Notes under the pieces: generated by a model
Database searches by the model: none
What the model saw: the letters and a program-made list of their open reading frames with translations, nothing else
What the model was told of the DNA's origin: nothing
Source: Phoronis australis
Lineage: Eukaryota > Phoronida > Phoronidae
DNA length: 62,000 nt
Direction of reading: 5' to 3'
NCBI GenBank assembly: GCA_002633005.1
Contig: NMRA01000291.1
Span: 264,825 to 326,824 of the forward strand
Made by a program: the position numbers and the translations under genes
Shown: positions 53,701-61,730 of the stretch, piece after piece
Layout: every line of letters starts with the position of its first letter
Numbering within the stretch: the stretch's first letter is position 1

Positions 53701-56700
53701 GGAAAAAATCGTTGTATTTTTAGAACGATAACGTTGCAAGGAATTGAACAATACCGAAATCATATGTGTAAGTCAATGTCGTCATATTGTAAACAATTAC
53801 CAATAAAAGTTCATGACTAAAACTTTTTAAACACAGAAATCACTGGCTTTCTGTTGACAGTTTGAAGTAATTGCTTGAATGAAGATAGGAGACTAATGAA
53901 GAGTTTCATCGCAAAACAATTTATCCTAGTTCAAACTTTGAAATTTCAATATAATTGGTGCATATTGCAATATGGAAAGATAAGTGTTTCAGGACACTCA
54001 TCAAAATAAGATATCTTGGGCTTTGCTGAAAAATGATTAGATTGTTTTGGTAAGTGGCTAAAAGGACACTGAACCCTGTTTTGATGATTTCAACCAATCG
54101 TCGTTGTGTCACCTACTAATGCATCACTGGCGTCTATCTTACAAGGAAGGAATTGACTAAAAACTCATACTCGCTGTGTCACAGATTGGACATTATGGTC
54201 CTCGGTGGGTGGTCTTTTCCCACAGTTGCCGTGTAATTGGCTAAAAGTGTAAGTCACACTTGCAAGTTTAGCGGACTTTAAAAGTTTTCAAATTTTACTC
54301 TCAACTTTTGAGGGTTGACTAGGGTTACAAAGCATTATTTTGTCTCAGAGAACTTGACAGGATAATTGATTTTAGTATTTGTTCATAGGCCAAAACCGGG
54401 TTTGATATCCTTTTAATATAAACTTTCAAATCTGGCGGGTATCTCCTTCTCCAGTCATTGATGAAACTTTTCAAACGGTACCTGTTCAATCGTTGGTGAT
54501 TTGCAGTCGTCAGACGGGTTATTTAAGTTATTAAATGCCGAGCTACTGCAGTTGTCTTTCTTCCATTTCGGAGAGCGCGGAACTCGCTGGTAAGGATCCA
54601 ATGAACCTGCACGGATAAGAAAGATCGATAACTACTAACGGAAGTCCCTATGTCATAAAGCTATTCTGACCTATGTCTTATCAAGCATTTAGATCACAGA
54701 ATGCTTCATAAAGTAAAAAGTTTCATGACAACAGACACCTTTTGTCAAACACAGTCCTTTATGTATTTGAATTTTGTTAGTTCGACCGCTGCAATGAAAG
54801 ATTTATGGCTGGTTCGTCAATCCATTGCTGACACTTTGCTGTATTAAAACCAGGAACTGAGTTCTGCAGACGCAAGAACAACTCGAAGGAAGTTAATGTG
54901 ATCACAAGCTTCACGTGTAACAATACACGGTGATATCTTGTAAAGTCATGAGTTCTCCCGAAATTCTAGCCTCAACAGAACCCACGTCTGTTATATACTC
55001 ACCTACCATGATTTACACAACTTAGTCGTGAAATTGGCCTTAACTTGTTCCTCATTCAAATTAAAGGTGATTTCATGAGAGCAAGGTCAACATGTGGGCT
55101 TTTCATGGCAACGTTATTTTACAAGCTAAACATGGTCTCGAGCAATAATTTTCCAAGCCCGGTTACCACTGTTCAACTGAGTAAGAACATGTTGTGACCA
55201 ATATTGTAGTAGAAATTGGTTTAAATCAAATGCTTGTTTTTTAACGAAATGCAGGTTTTTAGCAGCTTTAGTGCACCACCTCTGTCAGGAGACAACTTGC
55301 AGAGACATAAAACAGCACTGTATCATAAATGTTCGCTCACCATACAAGTCTGGTGTAGCCATGTTTAACAGACAAATCTTCTGCATTGTGTCGACTATAG
55401 CCAAACCGTGTTGATTGCCAAAAGCCAAACTGAAACAAAGAGAACATCTATAAGAATATGGATATTATAAAATATCTCAACTTGTCTCAAGTTAGTTTTG
55501 ACATAACCAAGGAAAACGTTCACTCATTTATCAACACTTGTCAAAGTTTAAAGACACATGCAGTGACACCTATGTTTTCAGTGGAATCTTGAGTGAGTTC
55601 TCTAAGAATACTTTCAGCTTATTTCAATATTAAATAAAGTCTGCATCAATTTCAGACAAGGTCTAATTTTTTGAAAAGCTGCACAAAGACAATGTAAGCA
55701 AACTAATTGAATTTTGCTGGCCTCAGGTGCGTTTTCTTGTTTGTAAAACTACTAAAACATAACTAAAGTCATTTCACACCACTCAATAGATTTTCAAAAA
55801 AAAAGAAAAAAAGAAAGTCTACTTTTTGGCCTTACACAAAACACTTGTTGCATTTTTTGTGTTTTACTGAATGTACATTTCATTGAGAAAAACAATGTTA
55901 GTAGCATTTCAAAATAATGGAATGTTGCTAGATTTTTACATCAGATCAAAAACCGGAAATGACAACTCACAGGCCATAAGTAGAGTTGAAAGAGATACTA
56001 GTTATGTTTCCGGGAGGCTCCCCATCATTCCATGTTAGCAGACAGACCAGATCCGGCTGATACCCCGCATTCCACTTCCTGGAGCCAGACTTCACACGGA
56101 CACTGGTCATATTCTCCTAAAAACAGGACACCACAGGATGATTTCACTAACACAACACTGAACTCTGTAGGACTCTGCCTTTGATATGTAATATAAACTG
56201 AACATACTGGCTTAAAAAGGAAACATGAACTATAAAGTAGTTTAAACAATGCCTAGTTTCCTCAAAGTAAAGGTAAACCCCATGACAATAAAGTTAAAAG
56301 AACAGCCAACCTTTTATAAGAAGGGTGGCATTTTCAAAAATGTCTTTTCAAATACAGACATTCATTCCATGGAAACATCATTGTACAAAATGATTCCGGA
56401 AACCAAAATGCGTGCATGAAAACAGGAACTGGGACTTTGTCGTCTCATAAACATGACTTTTTCTCCCCAAAACAGTGCAATTTTCAATGAAGATCAGTGC
56501 TCGATTTTACTGTGAACAGTGTACAGAAATATTAAAAGTATTAGCTGAAATATTTTGGTGGCCGAAATGTGCTAACCTCCAGACGAGGAAATATTTTGAC
56601 ACTTTTATTAAGGATTGTATGCAATTCTGAAACCTCGCTTTAACACGTCCCATGCACAAAAAGTTGTTGACTGGCCTACGCACCCTGTTAGCGCCATCTG

Positions 56701-59700
56701 AGGCATTGCTTGAGAACGAACCCATGCTAGATGTCTGTGACTGCTGCGTGCCCAGGTGGGGCGGTCGAGCCGAGGGTGGTGGCGTCAGCTCGTATGTGAA
56801 CTCTGGTGAGTCGACCAGCTCATCATGGTTTTCATAGACGATAGAAATCTCCAAATACTGACAACGGAAAAATCATGTGACATTTAAAGTCGAGACCACT
56901 AAATCAGAGGTATTAAATGAGATCATTTACCCAAAAGAATTCATTGTTTGAACAGTAGTGTTCAAATATTCCTATCAAAAAACAAAGAAGCAACACAATT
57001 GCTTTCGAATTCCCTGATACTGTGTTCACATGCTGTTCGATTAGACTTCTGATCCGCCATCTCATACAATTTTGCGTGTGAACCCTCGACAGACATCTTG
57101 ATCAGTCATCGTACTATTCGACCCCTAATTAGATAGCAGATCAGCTCTCTTACTGCAAAGAGCCCAGCGATTCCAATGATAAGATTTGTGGTTAGGCTCC
57201 GCTCACCCATGGTGACTGATGTGATTCATCAGAATATTTCCATATTACACATTTAATGTTTAACTAATTATTCACAAGGCCACAGATAGGATGCCTTAAG
57301 TTTGCGAATGATTGTGTCTGATCTGCCTCTGATCATACATCTTGTCTGCTTTCTTATAAAAATTCTACATGAGAACGCTACATCACAGGAAGTATAATAT
57401 TGTCTAATGCAAACACGTCTGCTGAGGTCAAGAAGACGTCTGCTCGGTTTGCAAAAAGTGAACAAGACAGCTGTCAGTAGAACAAGAAGCTGGTCATTTA
57501 TCCTGATAATAACCCTTCAACACTTCTCAGTTACTTTAACTGTAAACATTCAATTACAGTGCTGTGTCTTTAAGCAAAATTTCAGGACAAAAGCAGTTGA
57601 TCTCAGACATCCCAATGAAGTGAAAATGTGTATACAAAGATGCATTCATTATGAGCAAACCAGCCAATCGGTTCCATCCTCAACGAGAGCCATCAGCTGA
57701 ACTAAATCGGCAACGCCCGTTTTTGTACACGATTAATTGCAACCTGAGCACAGGGAAATGTTTGAAACTACAACCTCTAATATGAGGTCCAATTTGACAG
57801 TTCACAACACTCAAGACTCACTGGTATCTCCGCATGCATCTCTTGTTTAGTGAACTTAAACAGAATGACATGCGACGTGCCAGCTACTGTCAGTATACGA
57901 CTGTCCCCGTCAAGGTACATGTGTTGAATGGCAAACGGATCCTCATCCTGCAGTTCTGGGTTCTCACGGTCTTTCTTTCTATTGCGCTCAAATACTTTGC
58001 TGGTCATCACCTTGTACAGGAGTTGTAGGGTGACTGTGGAGGCGTCCCAGATGCGAATTGAGCCATCCGCGTGGCTGAAACACAATTACACTAAGTACAA
58101 AGTTCTGTATCTTGAAAGTGACTTGACCCTTCAGTCAGAAATTTGATCTTAAACTCCACACAACTATTTCAGAAAAATAATTAAACCTCACTTGATCAAA
58201 AGTACGGTCTCTGAGAATATACACAAAGCTGCTAGTTACTGAGATAACTTCTATTGATATTTCAAGACTTTGATACACTGACAATTAGTTGACTACATGA
58301 TTTTAGAGCAATACATCAGATTTTCAAAATGCACAAACAGTTAGCAAGAATATGCCTGTGGAGGTACTTTTGGGTAGGCCTATTTTTGGAAATTCTTAGT
58401 AAGAAGAAATCCCAGACATACATTTTCAAATAACAGAGCAGTGAACAGAATTTGAAGGGTTTCATGCAACGCCATGTGGAAGCCGCTGCAATCTCTGTGA
58501 AACCATTTTTTAAACCAGTCATGTAATTGCAAATGGTTGGACATTATTTTTGTTCACACAATACGTTTCTAGAGTAATAATCATCAAGGATTATAAAAAC
58601 ATAGGACTTCTTGGGTAAAAATTGGTAGATTTGAAATAATTTGAAAAAAATGAAGGTAGATATTTATTTACCTTTAAGAGAAAGCAATAAATCAACTAGT
58701 CCTTTGGTTACTTATATCCTAAAACTGTTCCCTGGGAGGGGATAGGATATAAACTTTCAGGAAGTAGCAGCGAGTTTTGTGGACAGAAACAGCGATTGTT
58801 CTAACCAATCATAAGAAAAAGTCAAACATTAAAGTTGCTATGTTCCTATGCTTGCCTGACTTTCTTCTACATTGAATGTTGAAGCGATATTGAAGGTTTT
58901 ACAACCAAAATGTACTTTTGGGATAATTGTTGGACGGGATAGACTTTTTGAAGTTATTAGTTTTGACCAAAGCTACAAAACAACAAAACCCATTGTGTTC
59001 TTGTAACCGTGCTACGAAATTCTCGTCACTGCCTTCTGGACATTCACTAAAATCAAGACCTGTGACTTAACCAATTAAATATGCTTAAAATACCGTGCTA
59101 TTTATCAAGTATGATTCAGCTCAGTCAGCAGAGCATCGGAACATGATCGCAGGGTTTGCAAGATCCATTCCACTCTGAAGCCGAGTTCAGAAAACCATTT
59201 TCCGCACTGACAATGTTTGTTTAGTGTGACTTTAAAAACACTGGGGGTCTATTGCATTGCAAGGCACCTTTGGTTGTCGTTAGCAGTAATATTTACCCTG
59301 TGAGTACAATTTGGTTAACTTCAACAGTAATACTTACCCTGTGAGTATAATTTCAGAATAACTACAAGACGAAGTGCCCCATTCACCCCCTTTGATTGGC
59401 CACTCCTGGAACCAATCAAAAATGATTACAACATGGAAAAGACAATCATGCACAATAACAAACAAAGCCAACCAACTACCAACTGAAGTAATATGAATAT
59501 TCTAATTACTGACAAAGAAATCATATATGGAATTACCCTCAAACAATAGCTGAAGAGCAATCTTTAAGAATTTAGAAAATCAACCAAATAAACAACTGTA
59601 ATATACACAAATCAGCACCACCTATTGTCAGTTTTTGCCTTAAATTAAGATCGAATTCGTCTAAATGTAAATGGATGTGTGGTGTATGCGTGTTTGAGTG

Positions 59701-61730
59701 TGCCTGTACATGTGACCGTACTAGCACAGAGATTTAGAACAAGTCTTAGCTATTCCTATTACAAACACACGTGGAGGGAAGTTCACAGCAGGACAGACCT
59801 TGTCACTGAAGCCAGCCTTCTTCTGCCTGGAGCCCACCGAGTAGAATGCTGGGATGAGATTGCCAGGCGGGTCTGCGTAGTAGGTACATGCTGTTACGGG
59901 GGACTGGTGCAGACTCATGGCGTAGGGGTTCTCAAAGCATGGGTACCTGCAACACAAAACACACCCAGGCTGTTACACAGGCCAGACGGTGACGTTGGTA
60001 ACACAGTTCCCATCCATATTGTAATTTCATTTGCCATTTGACTTTCATTAATTTTTAAGGACATTAGACATTAGCAGTCACTTTTGCTAATAACTGCCGT
60101 CATGCGAAACTAAATGTATGAACTTGAAAAAGCACAAACAAAATGACAAATTTCAAATATTTAGCTATGTCAGGAAATTTTCAATGAGTGTTACTTGTGA
60201 GTTTTTACCCTTCTTTCATTTTTTATGCGATTTCTACACAACTGGGAACTAAACTATCCCTCTGGCAATTTTTAAGCTTTCTGTGAGTTGAAATCATGTG
60301 AATTTTATTCAAAACAAAACTGTAGCATTGAGTTGCAACAAAGTCTTTGGTGACCTACAGATGATCATGAAGGTTATGAAAAGGGTTGAGAAAGTCTTTC
60401 AGATACACACATTGATATGAGCCACACAAGGCTTCATGAGAACAAAGATGCTATAAACACACCTGCCTCCTATCAAAACAACTTCCGACTTTGGCCACTT
60501 ACTGTCAGTTATAGAACTAGTCTCAACTATTTCCTATTCTGAATAGAAAGTTAATTCTGGGCTTGTCAACACCCGCACATAAAATGACCAGCTAGGACAA
60601 GACAACTAGTTGAAACTTCCAATTTTCCTATTACCTAGAAATCAATTCCAACCTAAGCAAAGAACAAGCGGAGGCCTGATTTACTACCAAACAGTAAGTG
60701 ACATAACTCAAAAGTTGCTTTTTTGTCAAGGGAAGGTAGTTTCTAGCAGATTTAAGTGCAATGTTCTGGCTTTTGTTGGTGATCTCACAGCAAACTTCTA
60801 CTGATTAACAGCAAACTACTTCTAATAAAACTTAAAAGCACACACACAAGTTAACCCGTAACAAGGGGTGCAACCACACACAAAACAGGAAAATAACTTT
60901 GACCCAATTGGCAAACACATCAGACAGTGGCTCACCCTGGTGTGAGTAAGTCCACAACAACCAAGTCAGTCTGCAGAAGTACCACAATGGCATACGGGTC
61001 ATGGAAGTCTACAAAAGAGATTTGTGAGTAATTGTTGATCTCACCTAACAAGAGTGTTTCAATTCACAATTCATTTGAGAAACTGCAGGTACTTTTGAAG
61101 ATGGTACCGAGCACTTATATCATGTAATCAAAACTATCCATCACAGTAGAAAACTCAGTAAGATGGGCTCACATTCAAAACACCTACATCACACTCCTCA
61201 CATATTTTGTTGAACGGGTAACATAAGGACGTCCAGATGATGACTGGCTGATGTACAATCTGTTTCTCTAAGCAGTTGGCAGCTCCTTACCATCATCCTC
61301 TAACATTCAGGAACCACCTCATTGCCACGTTTGACAAAATTAATATACGTGACCAGCATATTCAAGACATCACCTTGAGGTGTATTAATGAATACCTCAC
61401 TGAATTCAGAACATCCACACTGTAATTCTAAGATGAAGTTCACCTACATACTAACACTAACACAGGTCCTTGCTTTGCTAAAGGATCAACCAATCAGCCT
61501 GTGTGAGTTAACTACACAGTCACTTATGTTGATAATGCTGACCACAAAGGACCACTCTAAGCTTGTGCAACTAACCGTTGTGCCACGGTGATCGACTAAG
61601 AGTGATGAAGTCAACAATGTTGTGGTCCATCTCCAACACTATGGTGCTCTGACCATGCACCACTGAGATACTAGGGGAACGGCTTGTCCTGTCGTTGGGC
61701 ATCCCACCAGAGAAGATAACAAATGGCTCT
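32654..61730 (-). CDS. STXBP5: Tomosyn / syntaxin-binding protein 5 family (partial: 5' exons beyond the window)
   Basis: Tomosyn is a cytosolic WD40 protein of the Lgl family whose C-terminal R-SNARE helix competes with synaptobrevin for syntaxin-SNAP25, restraining vesicle fusion. Exons on the minus strand, 5' to 3': 61576-61730, 60936-61008, 59799-59946, 59338-59405, 57822-58074, 56684-56857, 55971-56116, 55341-55429, 54482-54606, 49107-50097, 46938-47246, 42379-42498, 41072-41194, 40777-40896, 39471-39577, 38359-38449, 36311-36419, 35115-35210, 34369-34493, 33670-33785 and 32654-32791. An alternative exon lies at 48636-48783. These phases join without a break into about 1,224 residues. 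They correspond to roughly residue 300 onward of the vertebrate protein (1,151 aa), so the hypervariable linker is much enlarged. Recognition stretches include EDPFAIQ, DREEL and KYQNKKWYQF. STXBP5 and STXBP5L cannot be separated here; the gene may predate their duplication. Confidence 0.93.
32855..32985. repeat. Dispersed repeat copy B
   Basis: Shares GAGCCAGTTTG, CTGATTCTCAAAA, CATGTAAGTGACTATCACC and GAGGTTCAAA, in the same order and orientation, with 23015-23145. It lies in the last tomosyn intron. Confidence 0.5.
33670..33785 (-). CDS. STXBP5: Tomosyn exon before the SNARE exon
   Basis: Encodes FGEASGRASSRLVRHIPGG and on to QRTQQ, matching the conserved ELFGESSSGKASRSLAQHIP region of vertebrates. 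Acceptor TTCCCCAG, donor CAG|GTAAGA. Confidence 0.9.
34369..34493 (-). CDS. STXBP5: Tomosyn exon with the GFFxxLF motif
   Basis: Encodes RQLSDMIGDLFLPCETPEPP and KQGFFTSLFAGG..LDREEL, highly conserved in the family. Donor T|GTAAGT. Confidence 0.92.
35115..35210 (-). CDS. STXBP5: Tomosyn exon (C-terminal propeller)
   Basis: Encodes IARTFNFGSAGNITYFCSPS and EVQKATISAEM. Acceptor TTTGCAG, donor AG|GTGAGC. Confidence 0.9.
35390..35940. mobile_element. 551-bp inverted-repeat element with 3-bp TSD (Harbinger-like MITE)
   Basis: GGGCTGTTCCAGTAAAATCT at the left end is matched by its near-perfect complement at the right end (AGATTTTGCTGGAACAGCCC). The repeat continues inward to GGGAAGGCA. TAA flanks both sides (35387-35389 and 35941-35943), a 3-bp target duplication of the kind known for PIF/Harbinger elements. 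The interior has several AACCACCC(G/A)TAA phrases and no transposase. Confidence 0.7.
36311..36419 (-). CDS. STXBP5: Tomosyn exon (C-terminal propeller)
   Basis: Encodes DSVCLACYVANGHVMAFSLP and SLKLLLDVEFLPLTDL, matching ANGHIMTFSLPSLRPLLDV of vertebrates. Confidence 0.92.
36420..38358 (-). other. Tomosyn intron without recognised features
   Basis: AT-rich. Open frames at 36511-36765 and 38018-38364 on the plus strand have no domain character. No repeat structure was noticed. Confidence 0.4.
38359..38449 (-). CDS. STXBP5: Tomosyn exon (C-terminal propeller)
   Basis: Encodes VVSLPSQTCAYKVKLTESSF and VTKAEVISF, matching VISLPTQNCAYKQNITETSF. Acceptor TTTTGCAG, donor AAAG|GTAATT. Confidence 0.93.
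38718..39229. mobile_element. 512-bp MITE with 13-bp TIRs and 6-bp flanking duplication
   Basis: CAGGGCTTGGAAT (38718-38730) is exactly inverted at 39217-39229. ATGAAT flanks both ends (38712-38717 and 39230-39235). It includes a long A run starting near 38840. A shorter relative lies at 28258-28496. CAGGG-type ends recall hAT elements, but those make 8-bp duplications, so assignment is open. Confidence 0.75.
39471..39577 (-). CDS. STXBP5: Tomosyn exon
   Basis: Encodes TQSNSGGARPKMSPTASTEM and SDRQFAIISSEKQAR, matching the vertebrate NQYAVICSEKQAKV. Donor AGG|GTAAGT. Confidence 0.93.
40777..40896 (-). CDS. STXBP5: Tomosyn exon
   Basis: Encodes GTIFRLKGSILNMSFLDCNG and ILIPTLAEQWRDESRDRDRS, matching TILRLKGAILRMAFLD. 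Acceptor ATTGCAG, donor CAC|GTGAGT. Confidence 0.93.
41072..41194 (-). CDS. STXBP5: Tomosyn exon
   Basis: Encodes DSFTCPCLWVGTSLGSVLVI and VLNMPPSNEQRLTQPVIVSP, nearly identical to the vertebrate CLWVGTTLGTVLVIALNLP region. Confidence 0.95.
42379..42498 (-). CDS. STXBP5: Tomosyn exon (FSRSRS segment)
   Basis: Encodes KCDGATFSRSRSTSMNSLEN and VGNEGVQCLVFTDSYTRKT, matching NSFSRSRSSSVTSIDKE...ETFTRKT. The acceptor is CTTCTAG before 42498. An AAG five bases further in would leave the frame inconsistent with the exon upstream. Confidence 0.9.
42506..42668. repeat. Degenerate tandem repeat with a CCAAT-containing unit
   Basis: GG(T/C)CAACCAATG-like phrases recur roughly every 31 bases (near 42508, 42539, 42571, 42602 and 42657) just upstream, on the transcript, of the FSRSRS exon acceptor. 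Confidence 0.5.
43491..43564. repeat. 74-bp foldback
   Basis: ATTCACAC at 43491-43498 pairs with GTGTGAAT at 43557-43564. Inside, TTTAAAACGTTTT pairs with AAAATGTTTTAAA. It looks like a small palindromic MITE. Confidence 0.55.
44466..44543 (-). tRNA. tRNA-like sequence, left arm (probable pseudo-tRNA)
   Basis: On the minus strand, A box TAGCTCAGTAGTAAGAGC, anticodon stem CTAGA/TCTAG with loop CTGGCAA, and B box GGTTCAATTCC are visible. The loop would give anticodon GGC by position, which is unusual for a eukaryotic alanine tRNA. T-stem and acceptor-stem pairing are poor, so it is likely a tRNA-derived repeat rather than a working tRNA. Confidence 0.45.
44687..44764 (+). tRNA. tRNA-like sequence, right arm (probable pseudo-tRNA)
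   Basis: A box TAGCTCAGTGGTAAGAGC and a consensus B box GGTTCGATTCC are intact, so pol III transcription is possible. The anticodon arm CTAGA-CTGGCAA-TTTAG has one weakened pair. The T stem TGTGG/CCCAG does not pair fully. Confidence 0.45.
46371..46392. repeat. (GA)n microsatellite
   Basis: About ten GA units in a tomosyn intron. Confidence 0.85.
46938..47246 (-). CDS. STXBP5: Tomosyn linker exon (103 aa)
   Basis: Encodes DNSDMFGNVSKMFAKHYQ, a basic/serine-rich stretch and KLAYSLSRDDILVSE. The acceptor is TTTTGTAG and the proposed donor GAAG|GTCTGA is weak, but the continuing frame meets a stop soon after. It enters and leaves in phase 1, so it is a symmetric exon that could be skipped. It lies in the hypervariable linker between the propeller and the FSRSRS segment. 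Confidence 0.75.
47465..47901. repeat. 23-bp minisatellite, about 18 copies plus a decayed one
   Basis: The unit is GTTTCAAATGACGAAGAATT followed by TCT. Copies differ almost only at two positions (GAATTT or GCATTT; TTTTTG or TTTCTG). GCATTT copies dominate at the high-coordinate end and the final copy is degenerate. It sits in a tomosyn intron. Confidence 0.92.
48636..48783 (-). CDS. STXBP5: Tomosyn alternative linker exon (VNG...KAQS exon)
   Basis: Encodes VNGVCVSPTSNSKQIKKSQP and, later, KIQKAQSLASMEDYLSGG. It corresponds to the alternatively spliced vertebrate STXBP5L segment VNGHCTSPTSQ...RKAQSAACME. The acceptor is TTTTAG before 48783 and the donor GGAG|GTGGCC is weak; GTATCC after TCGCAAG is an alternative. 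It starts in phase 0 and ends in phase 1, the same as the 991-nt exon upstream. It therefore cannot follow that exon in frame but could replace it. Confidence 0.72.
48944..48962 (-). CDS. Candidate 19-nt microexon
   Basis: On the minus strand a very strong acceptor (ACTCTCTCTTTCAG) precedes GTTATCATTGCACCTACAG and then GTGTCT. Like the two alternative linker exons, 19 nt would convert phase 0 to phase 1 (VIIAPT). It may equally be a decoy next to a CAG-rich simple repeat (48900-48940). Confidence 0.2.
49107..50097 (-). CDS. STXBP5: Tomosyn giant linker exon (991 nt, about 330 aa)
   Basis: Encodes a long, mostly disordered segment: an acidic stretch (DIEKRIDEIEDENEDCLEDQ), many Ser-Pro/Arg-Ser motifs (SPRTSPRPSPRSSPG), then a basic predicted helix KYAGFRKMSTKIKQKLTKMQ. 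That helix resembles the vertebrate FIEKVKTKSRKFSKMV segment. Acceptor ATTGTAG, donor TATG|GTATGT. Every other tomosyn exon here is 309 nt or shorter. It enters in phase 0, leaves in phase 1 and joins correctly to 46938-47246. Numerous SP sites suggest phosphorylation control, by inference only. Confidence 0.85.
52283..52985. mobile_element. About 700-bp inverted-repeat element, family also at 60474-60718
   Basis: The left arm 52283-52345 (CAACTTCTGATTTAGACCGC ... CTTGTTCCCTAA) is related to the reverse complement of 52924-52985 (CTTTTGATTTAGGCCACTTA ... CTTGTTCCTTAG). The interior carries no recognised protein. Confidence 0.5.
53036..53801. mobile_element. 766-bp foldback element with inverted repeats of about 175 bp
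   Basis: GGTAATTATTTACAATATGA at 53036 onward is matched by the complement ending at 53801. The first 85 bp are about 93% identical by eye. A second block (TCACTATTTCCCG region, 53115-53215 against 53623-53720) continues the pairing after a short gap. No transposase frame and no clear target duplication were seen. Confidence 0.8.
54482..54606 (-). CDS. STXBP5: Tomosyn exon (start of linker)
   Basis: Encodes SLDPYQRVPRSPKWKKDN and on to DDCKSPTIEQ, matching NDPYRREPRSPRKSRQ. It ends in phase 0 at CAG|GTACCG, compatible with either alternative linker exon. Confidence 0.9.
55341..55429 (-). CDS. STXBP5: Tomosyn exon
   Basis: Encodes LAFGNQHGLAIVDTMQKICL and LNMATPDLY, matching VVFGNCNGIAMVDYLQKAVL. 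Acceptor TTTCAG, donor TATG|GTGAGC. Confidence 0.93.
55971..56116 (-). CDS. STXBP5: Tomosyn exon
   Basis: Encodes ENMTSVRVKSGSRKWNAGYQ and PDLVCLLTWNDGEPPGNITS through STYG, matching GYQTELVIQLVWVGGEPPQQ. Acceptor TTTTTAG, donor CT|GTGAGT. Confidence 0.93.
56684..56857 (-). CDS. STXBP5: Tomosyn exon
   Basis: Encodes YLEISIVYENHDELVDSPEF and a Pro/Ser-rich loop ending SDGANR, matching MLEVRLLYEINDVETPE. The donor AGG|GTGCGT is non-optimal but frame-consistent. Confidence 0.88.
57822..58074 (-). CDS. STXBP5: Tomosyn WD40 exon
   Basis: Encodes HADGSIRIWDASTVTLQLLY and on through EDPFAIQ and FKFTKQEMHAEIP, matching GHADGSVKFWDASAITLQVL. Acceptor TGTTTCAG, donor CCA|GTGAGT. Confidence 0.95.
59106..59225 (+). 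repeat. tRNA-derived SINE-like copy
   Basis: TTCAGCTCAGTCAGCAGAGC resembles an A box. GCAGGGTTTGCAAGATCC, ATTCC and the body GTTCAGAAAACCATTTTCC resemble the minus-strand copy at 8515-8680. Confidence 0.45.
59338..59405 (-). CDS. STXBP5: Tomosyn WD40 exon
   Basis: Encodes EWPIKGGEWGTSSCSYSEII and LTG, matching EWPINGGNWG...YPEIIITG. Donor AGG|GTAAGT; a near copy of the exon end and donor lies about 45 bases into the intron. Confidence 0.93.
59799..59946 (-). CDS. STXBP5: Tomosyn WD40 exon
   Basis: Encodes YPCFENPYAMSLHQSPVTAC and on through FYSVGSRQKKAGFSDK, matching YPIFENPYPLSIHESPVTCC. The donor is GTCTGT, weak but required by the frame to the next exon. Confidence 0.92.
60474..60718. 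mobile_element. 245-bp inverted-repeat element, relative of 52283-52985
   Basis: AAAACAACTTCCGACTTTGG and CCACTTACTG at the left are mirrored by CAGTAAGTGACATAACTCAA and AAGTTG at the right. The same terminal pattern occurs at 52283-52985. Confidence 0.45.
60936..61008 (-). CDS. STXBP5: Tomosyn WD40 exon
   Basis: Encodes FHDPYAIVVLLQTDLVVVDL and LTP, matching EPYAVVVLLEKDLVLIDL. Acceptor TTTTGTAG, donor AGG|GTGAGC. Confidence 0.93.
61576..61730 (-). CDS. STXBP5: Tomosyn WD40 exon (first in window)
   Basis: Encodes EPFVIFSGGMPNDRTSRSPS and ISVVHGQSTIVLEMDHNIVD, matching EPFIILSGGLSYD and HGKSTAVLEMDYSIVDF. Acceptor ATTTCCAG, donor ACG|GTTAGT. Upstream exons of the N-terminal propeller are not in the window. 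Confidence 0.94.

Larger units (their letters stand above)
50098..54481 (-). other. 4.4-kb tomosyn intron with two inverted-repeat elements
   Basis: It holds the elements at 52283-52985 and 53036-53801 and a GTT-rich microsatellite near 50192-50225. No additional exon was recognised. Confidence 0.5.
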
